64,000 bases of DNA from Palsa-1447 sp964414785 (GTDB lineage Bacteria > Verrucomicrobiota > Verrucomicrobiia > Opitutales > Opitutaceae). Shown in pieces: positions 27,972 to 36,680 of the stretch. Numbering within the stretch: position 1 is the stretch's first letter; every line of letters starts with the position of its first letter. The DNA is taken from positions 59,275 to 123,274 of the forward strand of contig CAYPXZ010000007.1 in assembly GCA_964414785.1 (NCBI GenBank), given 5' to 3'. Below the pieces are notes generated by a model. That model made no database searches and had not been told where the DNA came from. It was given only the letters and a program-made list of their open reading frames with translations. A program made the translations under genes and the position numbers.

Positions 27972-28670
27972 TCAGGAGGACACCGACGTCCGCTCGTCGG
28001 AGGCGACGGTGCCGTTCCGCAGGCGCAGGATGCGCTGGCATCGGCCCGCGAGCTCGAAGTTGTGGGTCACGAGGACCAGCGTCGTCGCCCGCTCCCGGTT
28101 CAATCCGAAGATGAGCTCGACCATCGAATCCGCCGTGTCGCCGTCCAGGTTCCCCGTCGGCTCGTCGCAGAAGAGGATCTTCGGGCTGTTGATGAACGCC
28201 CTCGCCAGGGCGACCCTCTGCTGCTCCCCACCGGAGAGCTGCACGGGGTAGTGGTCGAACCGGGCCGCGAGCCCCACCCTCTCAAGGAGCGCCCGGCCCT
28301 GCGGCTCGCACCCGCGCTCGCCCCGGAGCTCCAGGGGGACGAGCACGTTCTCAAGCGCGGTCAGGGTCGGGATCAGCTGGAAGTTCTGGAAGACGAACCC
28401 GACGCTGGCGTTTCGGACGCGGGCCCGGGCGTCCTCGTCAAGGGCGTCGAGCCGCTCGCCCGCCAGTTCCACGGAACCCCCGGTGGCCCGATCCAGCCCG
28501 GCGCACAGGCCGAGGAGCGTCGTCTTCCCGCTGCCGCTCGGGCCCACGACGGCGATGCTCGCCCCCGCACCGAGCTCGAAGCTCGCCTCGTGGAGGACGG
28601 TCAGGGGACCGGCCGCCGTTGCGTAGGTCTTGGTCAGCCGGTCGACCCGGAGCATCGCTTGGGAAGGCAT
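27972..28670 (-). CDS. ABC transporter ATP-binding protein, YbbA-like (LolD/MacB type)
   Basis: The protein of about 232 residues is the ATPase for the adjacent permease. Walker A is GPSGSGKTT (43-51), the signature is LSGGEQQR, and Walker B is ILFCDEPTGNLD, as in the LolD/MacB family that powers FtsX-type permeases. The ATG at 28670 (MPSQAMLRVDRL) is chosen; Met6 (28655) is nearly as likely because ATPases of this type usually begin just before LRVDRLTKTY. A longer reading from 28706 is less likely. The gene is divergent from tesA, the same gene order as in proteobacteria. Confidence 0.92.
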   Translation of the reverse strand: MPSQAMLRVDRLTKTYATAAGPLTVLHEASFELGAGASIAVVGPSGSGKTTLLGLCAGLDRATGGSVELAGERLDALDEDARARVRNASVGFVFQNFQLIPTLTALENVLVPLELRGERGCEPQGRALLERVGLAARFDHYPVQLSGGEQQRVALARAFINSPKILFCDEPTGNLDGDTADSMVELIFGLNRERATTLVLVTHNFELAGRCQRILRLRNGTVASDERTSVSS

Positions 28671-28783
28671 GGACCCCACGAAACACTCCTGGAGCGGCAA
28701 GCGCAAACGGGATCACGTGCCCCGGCACCGGCGAATACACTCGAATGCTCGCCGCGCGGTCGATCAACTGGACGGGAACGAAC

Positions 28784-29524
28784 ATGCGGACCGTCATGGC
28801 AAGCTGGCACAAGGGGACCGCCGTCCTTCGTGGGGCCGCGGCGATTGCCCTCCTTGTCCTGCCGGCCCTGGCCCCGGCCGCGGGACCGGCGGCCGCAAGG
28901 ACGATCGTGTTCTTCGGCGACAGCCTGACGGCGGGGTACGGTCTCCCGGATCCCGACCTGCAGTCCTACCCCGCCCAGATCCAGGCCAGGATCGACGCCG
29001 AGCATCTGCCCTGGCACGTCGTCAATGCGGGCCTAAGCGGGGAGACAAGCGCCGGAGGGGTGCGCCGGATCGACTGGGTCCTCAACCAGAAGCTCGACAT
29101 CTTTTTTCTGGAGCTCGGGGCTAACGACGGCCTGAGGGGAACCTCCACCGAGTCGACCCGTTCCAACCTCCAGGTGATCATCGACCGGGTGCGCGCAAGG
29201 TACCCCCAGGCCCGGATCGTCATCGCGGGAATGAGGATGCCCCCCAACATGGGCCCCGACTTTGCCGAGGCGTTCCGGGCCATCTTCCCCGACCTCGCCG
29301 GGAAGAACCACGCGACCCTGGTGCCCTTTCTATTAGAAGGCGTCGCCGAGGTCCCCGGCCTCAACCAGGGGGATGGGATACACCCGAACCCGGCGGGAGC
29401 AGCAAGGGTAGCCCTTGGGGTTTGGAAGATCCTGGAACCCCTCCTCGTGGCCGAACCCTGCGCTGACGACACTCGTTCGCAACATGTTGCTGGAGAGGCA
29501 ACAAATGCATTAGTTACCCATTAA
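28784..29524 (+). CDS. tesA: TesA-like SGNH arylesterase / lysophospholipase
   Basis: This is a 246-residue exported SGNH hydrolase. After a Sec signal (MRTVMASWHKGTAVLRGAAA to about residue 38) comes block I IVFFGDSLTAGYGLP with the nucleophile Ser47, block III LELGANDGLRGT with Asn114, and block V DGIHPNPAGA with Asp and His. TesA enzymes hydrolyse thioesters, aryl esters and lysophospholipids in the periplasm. The ATG at 28784 begins the signal peptide; an ATG at 28745 is in frame. The pairing with divergent YbbA/YbbP supports the identity and suggests a shared role with lipids. Confidence 0.9.
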   Translation: MRTVMASWHKGTAVLRGAAAIALLVLPALAPAAGPAAARTIVFFGDSLTAGYGLPDPDLQSYPAQIQARIDAEHLPWHVVNAGLSGETSAGGVRRIDWVLNQKLDIFFLELGANDGLRGTSTESTRSNLQVIIDRVRARYPQARIVIAGMRMPPNMGPDFAEAFRAIFPDLAGKNHATLVPFLLEGVAEVPGLNQGDGIHPNPAGAARVALGVWKILEPLLVAEPCADDTRSQHVAGEATNALVTH

Positions 29525-29538
29525 CCTGTTTTGGGTAA
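29514..29538. promoter_or_regulatory. Inverted repeat TTACCCA-N11-TGGGTAA over the tesA stop codon
   Basis: A perfect 7-bp inverted repeat brackets 11 bases and spans the tesA TAA stop. It sits at the beginning of an unusually AT-rich strip of about 90 bases leading into the large repeat-protein gene. It could be an operator, or a weak terminator for tesA; no T-run follows. Confidence 0.4.
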
Positions 29539-29624
29539 ATAGCTTAAGGGATTATCAGCATAAGTAAAAATGTGAATAATTTCCCATTGCAGTTGCAATT
29601 TGTTTGTATCAGTGTCCCGAAACC
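29539..29624 (+). promoter_or_regulatory. AT-rich leader of the beta-repeat protein gene
   Basis: About 85 bases with many A and T (AAGTAAAAATGTGAATAATT and nearby) contrast with the 68% GC around it and probably hold the promoter. I cannot fix -35 and -10 boxes with confidence, and no Shine-Dalgarno motif precedes the ATG. Confidence 0.35.
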
Positions 29625-32600
29625 ATGTGGCGGAACTTCAGCTCCGTCTGCGCAGTCCTCTGCGCGATGGCCTGTGTAAGGACACAGGCACAGACGACTG
29701 TAGACTGGGTTGCGACCAGCGGCTCGAATTTCGGCACCGTTACAAACTGGAGCAGCAACCCAACCGCTCCCGGCTCCGGGAATATCCTGAATTTCGTCAA
29801 CGACGGAGTCACCCTGCCGCTCCTGACCATGGATACGTCGGGCAGCGTCCTGGGCCTGGTCGTCCAGGGCGACGGCGAAACGACAGGAGGCAGTTTGTCG
29901 ATCGACGGCTCGGGGTTGCTGACAATCGGATCCAGCGGCATCGCGGTCTCCGGCGGCCCCAGCGTTCCGGGCCTGCTGGATATCACAGCCAACGTCGCGC
30001 TTTCCGCGGCCCAGACGTGGAGCCTCAATAATTCGAACATCCTGTTGACCGGGTCCCTCTGCGGATCCTCCACCCTCACGATCACGGCCACGACGGCGGG
30101 CACCGTGACGCTGACGTCAGGCGCCAGCTCCTTCAGCGGCCAAATCAACGTCACCGGGCCCGGCACGATCCTTTCCCTTGGGGCAAGCAACGCCGCGGGC
30201 GTGGGGACCATCTCGATGGGCGACGGGACCTTCCTCAAGACGCCATCCAACTCCGGATCGGTCTCGATCGGAAACAACATCGCGATCGGAAGCGGCATCA
30301 CAGTGTCGCCGGGCATGTGCTCGAACTACACCCTTGCGGGAATCATCAGCGACATCGAGACGGCGGACTCCCTCATCGTTGCGGGACCGGTCACCATGAC
30401 GGGCGACAACACCTACTCCGGGGGGACCACGATCAACTGCATGGCCACCCTGCAGCTGGGCAGCGGCGGGACAACCGGGTCGATCATGGGCAACGTGGTC
30501 GACAACGGCACCCTCGCCTTCGACCGCTCCAATTGCTTCACGCTCAGCGGCACGATCTGCGGAACCGGCGGGCTGGACGTCGTGGGCGGGATGTTGGTCC
30601 TCGCGGGAAGCAACACCTATCAGGGTGGAACGACGATCGCCTGCATGAGCACGCTCCAGCTTGGAAGCGGCGGGACCACGGGATCGATCACGGGCAACGT
30701 GACCGACAGCGGAACGCTCGCCTTTGACCGCTCGGACTGCGTCACTTTCTGCGGTAGCATCTCCGGCAACGGCGGCGTGAACATCCTGACTGGCATGGTT
30801 ACCCTAGCCGGGACCAACTCCTACCACGGCGAGACCAACCTGAGCGCGAATACGACCCTCTCCGACTCGGCGGACAATTCCTACTCGGCGAACTCGGACG
30901 TGCTCCTCAACATGGGCGCGACCCTCAACGTCAACCACAACGAGTCGATCGGGAACCTGAACGACACGAGCTGCGGGTCGACCGTCAACCTCGCCTGCAT
31001 GACCGCACTGACCGTGTACAATACGGCCCGCAATACCTATTACGGGTACATCACGGGGACCGGCGCCCTTATCGTGAACGGAACCTGCAGCAGCGACCTG
31101 ATACTCGTCGGGGCGGATGACTACGCAGGCGGCACGACGATCGGGTGCATGGCAACCCTCCAGCTGGGCAACGGGCAATCGACAGGCTCCATCACCGGCA
31201 ACGTCGTCGACAACGGCACCCTAGCCTTCGACCGCAATAATTGCTTCACGCTCTGTGGCACCATCTGCGGGACCGGCGGCCTGGACGTCATGGGCGGGAT
31301 GTTGATCCTCGCTGGCAGCAATACCTATTCGGGCGGGACGACGATCGCCTGCATGAGCACGCTTCAGCTTGGAAACGGCGGGACAACAGGGTCCATCACG
31401 GGCAGCGTGACCGACAGCGGAACGCTCGCCTTTGACCGCTCGGACTGCGTCTCCTTCTGCGGGGGCATCTCCGGCAACGGCGGTGTAAACATCCTGACCG
31501 GAATGGTCACCCTGGGAGGGAGCAACACCTACCGGGGCCAGACGAACCTGAGCGCAAACACGACCCTCTCCGACTCGGCGGACAATTCCTACTCGGCGAA
31601 CTCGGACGTGCTCCTCAACATGGGCGCGACCCTCAACGTCAATCACAACGAGTCGATCGGGAACCTGAACGATACGAGCTGCGGGTCGACGGTCAACCTC
31701 GCCTGCATGACCGCGCTGACCGTGTACAACACGAGCACCAATACCTATTACGGTTACATCACGGGGTCGGGTGCTTTGATCGTGAACGGAACCTGCAGCA
31801 GCAGCCTGGCGCTCGTCGACGCTGACGACTACACCGGCGGCACGACGATCGGGTGCATGGCGACCCTGCAGCTTGGCAACGGTGGCACGACCGGCTCCAT
31901 CACCGGCAATGTGGTCGACAGCGGAACCCTCTCCTTCGACCGCTCAAACTGCCTCACCTTCTGTGGCACTGTCTGCGGAACCGGCGGCCTGGACGTCATC
32001 GACGGGATGGTGGTCCTCGCAGGCGACAATACCTACTCGGGAGCCACGACGATCGCCTGCATGACGACCCTCCAGCTGGGCAACGGCGGCACAACGGGCT
32101 CCATCACGTCCAACGTGACCGACAACGGCACCCTCGCATTCGACCGCTCCGACTGCATCACCTACAATGGGAACATCTGCGGCAATGGCGGCGTGAACAT
32201 CCTGACCGGAATGGTCACCTTGGGCGGGAGCAACACCTACCGGGGCGTGACGAACCTGAGCGCCCACACGACCCTCTCCGACTCGGCGGACAATTCCTAC
32301 TCGGCGAACTCGGACGTGCTCCTCAACATGGGCGCGACCCTCAACGTCAACCACAACGAGTCGATCGGGAACCTGAACGACACGAGCTGCGGGTCGACCG
32401 TCAATCTCGCCTGCATGACTGGGCTCACGGTCTACAATACGGGCAGCAACACCTATTATGGGTACATCACGGGGACCGGCGCCCTGATCGTGAACGGAAC
32501 CTGCAGCAGCAGCCTGACGCTTGTCGGCACAGACGACTACAGCGGCGGGACGACAATCGGCTCGATGGGCACCCTCCAGCTTGGCAACGGAGGGACGACC

Positions 32601-33929
32601 GGGTCGATCACCGGCAACGTGGTCGATTATGGAACTCTCGCATTCGACCGCTCCGACTGCATCAGCTTCACCGGAAACATCTGCGGAAGCGGCGGGGTGA
32701 AGATCATGACGGGTATGGTGACCCTCAGCGGAGCCAACACGTATTCGGGGGGCACCTCGATCACCAGCGCCAACGTCACGGTCTCATCCGACAACGGCCT
32801 GGGGAACAGCTGGGTCGACGCGCTCGGCAGCACGCTCACCTTCACATCGGGCTCGCCCTTCATCTCGGCCCTTCAGCTCATCAACTCCACCGCGAATTTC
32901 AGCTCCGCGGGGACCCCGCTCATCAGCAGCCTCACGATGCAGAATTCGGTCCTCAACTTCACGGGGGGCTCGAGCCCGAAAATCGATGGGCTCTCGGATG
33001 ACCTTTCGGGTTCGACCAACGCCATCAATCTCGCAGCGGGCTCGAACCTCCAATTCAGCCTGCCCTCCGATCCTGTCTACTACGGGACGATAAACGGCGC
33101 TGGCACGGTGGACATCGAGGGCAGTCACGCGGAGCTCGATCTCTTTGGTGCGAACACCTACACGGGCGGAACTACCATCGGATCGAACATGCTCGCCGTT
33201 GCTGGCAGCAACTCGGCGTTTGGCACTGGATCCGTGACGATGAGCAACATCTCTGCGCTGGGAACCACGCCCGGCGTCACGGTCACGAACACGATCACGA
33301 CCGGAACGAACACGGTGGCCATCGGGGGCTTCGGGACCGTGGCGCCCGCGGTCCCGCAGACCTTCACGTTCCAAGGTGGATCGGTTATCGCGGGCGGACG
33401 CGGGTCCATCGCTGACTTTATAGGAGGCTCCTCGTCGGGGCCGGTGGTCGGCACGTTCACCCTTGGCTCAAGCGCGAGCGTGGTGTTCGGCGGCGGAGGC
33501 GTCCTCCAGTTCTCGATCATGAACGCCTCGGGCGCCTCCGGGGTCGACTACAGCGCCATCAATGCCAATGGCAGTGTGGACATCACGGCTACTCCTGGGA
33601 GCCCCTTTAAGATACAGCTGGTCGGCGTCGATCACACGAACCTCCTCACGGGAACCGCTTTCACCTTCAACTCCTCGCAGTCCTATTCGTGGACGCTGCT
33701 TTCGGCGGGAACGCTAACGATGAGCGGTGGCTTCAACCCACTGGCATTCGCGGTGGACAGCTCAACTTACTTCTCAAACGCGACCAACGGTGGCCAGTTC
33801 TCGGTGACGGATCCCGGAAACTCGCTCGTACTCAATTTCACGCCCGTGCCGGAGCCGTCGACATGGATGCTGATGATTAGCGGACTCTGCGCCGCTGGAG
33901 CCGCGGTTCGCCGCCGCCGCCGTCGTTGA
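29625..33929 (+). CDS. Giant autotransporter-type beta-strand repeat protein with PEP-CTERM anchor
   Basis: The 1434-residue product starts at ATG 29625 with a signal peptide (MWRNFSSVCAVLCAMACVRT). The body is made of beta-strand repeats of the autotransporter-associated type (NTYSGGTTI, GTLAFDRSDC). It contains three in-register 236-residue units plus a partial fourth. Each unit carries 9-10 cysteines at fixed places, while the following 390 residues have none until the tail. The C-terminus is a textbook PEP-CTERM signal: VPEPSTWMLMISGLCAAG, then a run of arginines. Such proteins are handled by exosortase and end up at or outside the outer membrane; no exosortase is in the window. A role in surface layer or biofilm is inferred only. 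The stop overlaps the next gene's TTG start. Confidence 0.9.
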   Translation: MWRNFSSVCAVLCAMACVRTQAQTTVDWVATSGSNFGTVTNWSSNPTAPGSGNILNFVNDGVTLPLLTMDTSGSVLGLVVQGDGETTGGSLSIDGSGLLTIGSSGIAVSGGPSVPGLLDITANVALSAAQTWSLNNSNILLTGSLCGSSTLTITATTAGTVTLTSGASSFSGQINVTGPGTILSLGASNAAGVGTISMGDGTFLKTPSNSGSVSIGNNIAIGSGITVSPGMCSNYTLAGIISDIETADSLIVAGPVTMTGDNTYSGGTTINCMATLQLGSGGTTGSIMGNVVDNGTLAFDRSNCFTLSGTICGTGGLDVVGGMLVLAGSNTYQGGTTIACMSTLQLGSGGTTGSITGNVTDSGTLAFDRSDCVTFCGSISGNGGVNILTGMVTLAGTNSYHGETNLSANTTLSDSADNSYSANSDVLLNMGATLNVNHNESIGNLNDTSCGSTVNLACMTALTVYNTARNTYYGYITGTGALIVNGTCSSDLILVGADDYAGGTTIGCMATLQLGNGQSTGSITGNVVDNGTLAFDRNNCFTLCGTICGTGGLDVMGGMLILAGSNTYSGGTTIACMSTLQLGNGGTTGSITGSVTDSGTLAFDRSDCVSFCGGISGNGGVNILTGMVTLGGSNTYRGQTNLSANTTLSDSADNSYSANSDVLLNMGATLNVNHNESIGNLNDTSCGSTVNLACMTALTVYNTSTNTYYGYITGSGALIVNGTCSSSLALVDADDYTGGTTIGCMATLQLGNGGTTGSITGNVVDSGTLSFDRSNCLTFCGTVCGTGGLDVIDGMVVLAGDNTYSGATTIACMTTLQLGNGGTTGSITSNVTDNGTLAFDRSDCITYNGNICGNGGVNILTGMVTLGGSNTYRGVTNLSAHTTLSDSADNSYSANSDVLLNMGATLNVNHNESIGNLNDTSCGSTVNLACMTGLTVYNTGSNTYYGYITGTGALIVNGTCSSSLTLVGTDDYSGGTTIGSMGTLQLGNGGTTGSITGNVVDYGTLAFDRSDCISFTGNICGSGGVKIMTGMVTLSGANTYSGGTSITSANVTVSSDNGLGNSWVDALGSTLTFTSGSPFISALQLINSTANFSSAGTPLISSLTMQNSVLNFTGGSSPKIDGLSDDLSGSTNAINLAAGSNLQFSLPSDPVYYGTINGAGTVDIEGSHAELDLFGANTYTGGTTIGSNMLAVAGSNSAFGTGSVTMSNISALGTTPGVTVTNTITTGTNTVAIGGFGTVAPAVPQTFTFQGGSVIAGGRGSIADFIGGSSSGPVVGTFTLGSSASVVFGGGGVLQFSIMNASGASGVDYSAINANGSVDITATPGSPFKIQLVGVDHTNLLTGTAFTFNSSQSYSWTLLSAGTLTMSGGFNPLAFAVDSSTYFSNATNGGQFSVTDPGNSLVLNFTPVPEPSTWMLMISGLCAAGAAVRRRRRR
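30414..32537 (+). repeat. Three exact-length 708-bp tandem repeat units inside the PEP-CTERM gene
   Basis: Units start at 30414, 31122 and 31830, and a partial fourth at 32538. The spacing is exactly 708 bases each time (236 codons) with no indels. The most conserved block, 83 bases beginning at 30852, 31560 and 32268, is identical in all three; the bases just after it differ only at synonymous positions. Each unit holds two related solenoid halves (with CMATLQLG or CMSTLQLG) and a third distinct segment (SDSADNSYSANSDVLLNMG). Confidence 0.95.
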
Positions 33930-35536
33930 CCGCGAGGTTTGCCGCCGTCCTGGCGCTGGGCCTCTTGGCGGCTGCGGGCTGCAGGCGCCACGAGGCTCCC
34001 GCCGTCGCGGCCGTCAGGTCGCAGACGCTCCTCCTCGGCAACGGGGCCGAGCCCGAGGACCTGGACCCCCAGGTCGTGACCGCCTACTCCGACCAGAACA
34101 TCCTCCTCGCCCTCTTCGAGGGCCTGACCGCAATCGACGAGGCCACGTCGCAGCCCGTCGCGGCGGCCGCGCAGTCTTGGGAGCCCTCGGCGGACGGCCT
34201 CACGTGGACCTTCCACCTGCGCCCCGACCTGCGCTGGTCCAACGGGGAGCCCCTCATTGCGGGGGACTTCGTCGAGTCGTGGAGGAGGATGCTCTCCCCG
34301 GCTCTGGGCTCCGAGTACGCCAACCTCCTCTACCCTATCAAGAACGCCGAGGCCTTCAACCAGGGCTCGATCTCTGACCCGGGGCTCCTCGGCCTGGCCG
34401 CGCCCGATCCCCGGACCGTCAGGATCACCCTGCGCCACCCCACTCCGTATCTGCCCGTACTCGTCGCGCTCCCCCCTTGGTACCCGGTCAACCCCAGGGT
34501 GCTCGAGCGTTTCGGCGCGCTTGCGAAGCGCGGCACCGAGTGGACCCGGCCGGGCAACCTGGTCGGCAACGGCCCCTTCGTCCTCGACGAGTGGACGCCC
34601 AACTCCCGGATCGTGGTCGCAAAGAACGCCAACTACTGGAACGCGCAGGCCGTGACCCTGCGCCAGATCGTGTTCTTTCCCGACGAGAGCCCCGACACCG
34701 AGGAGCGGGACTTCCGGGCGGGCCAGCTCCACGCGACCTACGCCCTGCCGCTCGCGAAGATCGCCGGCTACCGGCGGGACTCCCCCGACCTGCTGCGGGT
34801 AGACCCCTTCCTGCAGACCTTCTTCCTGCGCTTCAACACGAGCCGGGAGCCCTTCGCCGACCCGAGGGTGCGCCGGGCGCTCTCGCTCGCCATAGACCGC
34901 GACACGATTGCAGCGCGCGTCCTTTCCGGCGCGTTCCAGCCCGCCCACTCCCTCACGCCCCCGGACTGCGGGGGCTACACGGCAAAGGCCCGGGTCGACC
35001 TCGACGTCGCCGAGGCGAGGCGGCTCCTCGAGGAGGCCGGCCACCCGAGGGGAATGGGGATAAGGCCCATCGAGGTTCAGGTGCGCAACGACGAGGTGCA
35101 GCCCCTGGTCATGGAGGCGATCCAGTCCATGTGGGCCAAGGGCCTCGGGATCCGCGTCACGCTGGCGACCCTGGAGCAGAAGACCTGGATCCAGAACCAG
35201 CAGACGCTCAATTACGACGTCTCCACGGCCGGCTGGGCCGGGGATTTTCTGGACCCGGTCACCTTCCTCGACCTTTTCGTGAGCGGGGGCGGCAATAACT
35301 GGACCGGATGGGGCGACAAGGCCTACGACCAACTGATCCAGGAGGCGGCCCTGGCGGGCGATCCCGCGGGGCGCCTTGCGGTCTTCCAGAGGGCCGAGGC
35401 CTATCTCCTGCGGGAGGGGCCCGTCGCGCCGCTCTACCACGGGGCGCACTCCTACCTGATTCGTCCGTCCGTGAAGGGATGGACCCCCGCGCTCCTCGGC
35501 TACCACCGGTACGCCCTCGTCCGCCTGGGGGATTGA
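33926..35536 (+). CDS. Peptide/oligopeptide ABC substrate-binding lipoprotein (OppA/DppA family), TTG start
   Basis: The 536-residue family-5 solute-binding protein starts at TTG 33926, overlapping the previous stop as TTGA. There is no usable ATG for about 110 codons, and the TTG gives a proper lipoprotein signal (VLALGLLAAAGC, lipobox Cys at residue 19). Recognisable motifs are NGAEPEDLDPQVVTAYSD, LTWTFHLRPDLRWSNGEPL, VGNGPFVLDEW and RRALSLAIDRDTIA. OppA-like proteins deliver peptides to an ABC permease. No permease or ATPase genes are adjacent, so it is an orphan here and may serve a distant transporter or peptide sensing. Confidence 0.9.
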   Translation: MTARFAAVLALGLLAAAGCRRHEAPAVAAVRSQTLLLGNGAEPEDLDPQVVTAYSDQNILLALFEGLTAIDEATSQPVAAAAQSWEPSADGLTWTFHLRPDLRWSNGEPLIAGDFVESWRRMLSPALGSEYANLLYPIKNAEAFNQGSISDPGLLGLAAPDPRTVRITLRHPTPYLPVLVALPPWYPVNPRVLERFGALAKRGTEWTRPGNLVGNGPFVLDEWTPNSRIVVAKNANYWNAQAVTLRQIVFFPDESPDTEERDFRAGQLHATYALPLAKIAGYRRDSPDLLRVDPFLQTFFLRFNTSREPFADPRVRRALSLAIDRDTIAARVLSGAFQPAHSLTPPDCGGYTAKARVDLDVAEARRLLEEAGHPRGMGIRPIEVQVRNDEVQPLVMEAIQSMWAKGLGIRVTLATLEQKTWIQNQQTLNYDVSTAGWAGDFLDPVTFLDLFVSGGGNNWTGWGDKAYDQLIQEAALAGDPAGRLAVFQRAEAYLLREGPVAPLYHGAHSYLIRPSVKGWTPALLGYHRYALVRLGD

Positions 35537-35582
35537 GGTATCGGATTGTCGAGGGCGGGTCCTCCCGATAGCTTCGGCCAAG

Positions 35583-36053
35583 ATGCGATCCCTCCTCGCC
35601 CCGATGCTCCTCCTGCTGGCCGCCGCGCTCCCGGCACGGGCCGCCGACCTGCAGCTCAAGCGCGTCTGGCCCCAGTGGTACTCGGCCGACTCCTTCCAGA
35701 GCTACTACGAGGACAGGACGGGCCACGAGCTGACGGGAAAGCGGACGCTCCTTCGCAGCCGGCCCGAGGAACGGGGCGGCCTCTACTTCCTGACGAGGGT
35801 CGAGAACCCGGGCGGACCCCTTGCGGGGGCGACGTTCGTCGTCCGGGTGATATCGCCCGAGGCGACGGACACGAGGGTGTTCAACTTCCCCGCCGACATC
35901 CCGGCGGGCAGCTGGCTCTTCCAGATCGGCCTGACGGGCCGGGACTGGCTGGGCGCCCGCACGTACCCGGTCGCCTGGGAGCTCGAGCTGCACGGGGCCG
36001 ACGGGAAGGTCCTGGCCTCCGCCAGGAGCTACCTCTGGGAGAAGACCCGCTGA
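35583..36053 (+). CDS. Small exported protein of unknown function
   Basis: A 156-residue protein with a clear Sec signal peptide (MRSLLAPMLLLLAAALPARA). I do not recognise the mature domain. It looks like an all-beta fold: YFLTRVENPGGPLAGATFVV and VFNFPADIPAGSWLFQIGLT suggest alternating strands, and the WPQWYSADSFQSYYED segment is aromatic-rich. It has no cysteines. It lies 46 bases after the peptide-binding lipoprotein and 18 before the HhH protein, so the three may be co-transcribed. Confidence 0.7.
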   Translation: MRSLLAPMLLLLAAALPARAADLQLKRVWPQWYSADSFQSYYEDRTGHELTGKRTLLRSRPEERGGLYFLTRVENPGGPLAGATFVVRVISPEATDTRVFNFPADIPAGSWLFQIGLTGRDWLGARTYPVAWELELHGADGKVLASARSYLWEKTR

Positions 36054-36071
36054 CCGCGCGGGGGGCTCCCG

Positions 36072-36680
36072 ATGATAGACCCCAACAGAGTCACGAAGAC
36101 CGGGAGGACCCAGGAGGAGCTCGAGGAGTTCCTGCTCTTCTGCGTCGTCGTGGCCGGCAAGAACGCGGACCAGCAGGCGGCCAAGCTCGAGCGCTTCCTC
36201 GCCGGCCGAAGGCCCTTCGCGCACATCCTCGCCAGCGGGCGCGACGGGTCGCTCGGCAGGCGGCTAAGGGAGGTGCGCCTCGGGAAGTACACGCTCCTCG
36301 CCCGCAGCTTCCTCGAACTCGCCCGCTCGGGTGCCGACTTGGGCGCCTGCACGTGGGAGGACCTGACCCGGTTCCCGGGGATCGGGATAAAGACGGCGAA
36401 GTTCTTCATCCTGCACTCGCGCCCGAACGAGATGCACGGGGTCCTGGACACGCACGTCCTCGCGTGGATGAGCGAGCGCTGGGAGGCCGCGGGCCCGCGG
36501 CAGGCGCGGGTGCCGAGGCATTCGCCCCAGGACCCGCGGACGTACCGCTTCTGGGAGACGGTCTACTTCGGGATGGCCGCGGCCCGCCACCACGGGGCCG
36601 GCCGGGCGAAGGAGCTCGACTGGGCGAAGTTCGACCTCGACCTGTGGAGGGAGAGGCGGGGAAGCGCGGACGCCGGCTAG
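36072..36680 (+). CDS. HhH-GPD superfamily DNA glycosylase-like protein
   Basis: A 202-residue protein with a helix-hairpin-helix motif FPGIGIKTA (101-109) followed by GVLDTHVLAWM. Lys107 and Asp126 line up with the catalytic Lys and Asp of endonuclease III-type enzymes, whose motif is L-P-G-V-G-x-K-T-A and then V-D-T-H. There is no C-terminal 4Fe-4S cysteine cluster. A base-excision repair role is therefore likely, with unknown lesion specificity. The last bases overlap the stop of the convergent glyoxalase-fold gene (shared CTAG at 36677-36680). Confidence 0.75.
   Translation: MIDPNRVTKTGRTQEELEEFLLFCVVVAGKNADQQAAKLERFLAGRRPFAHILASGRDGSLGRRLREVRLGKYTLLARSFLELARSGADLGACTWEDLTRFPGIGIKTAKFFILHSRPNEMHGVLDTHVLAWMSERWEAAGPRQARVPRHSPQDPRTYRFWETVYFGMAAARHHGAGRAKELDWAKFDLDLWRERRGSADAG

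Noticed and set aside
30414..32750. Repeats considered as a CRISPR array or mobile repeat
   Set aside because: The period is 708 bases, in frame, with no spacers, and it encodes a continuous protein, so it is a coding tandem repeat.
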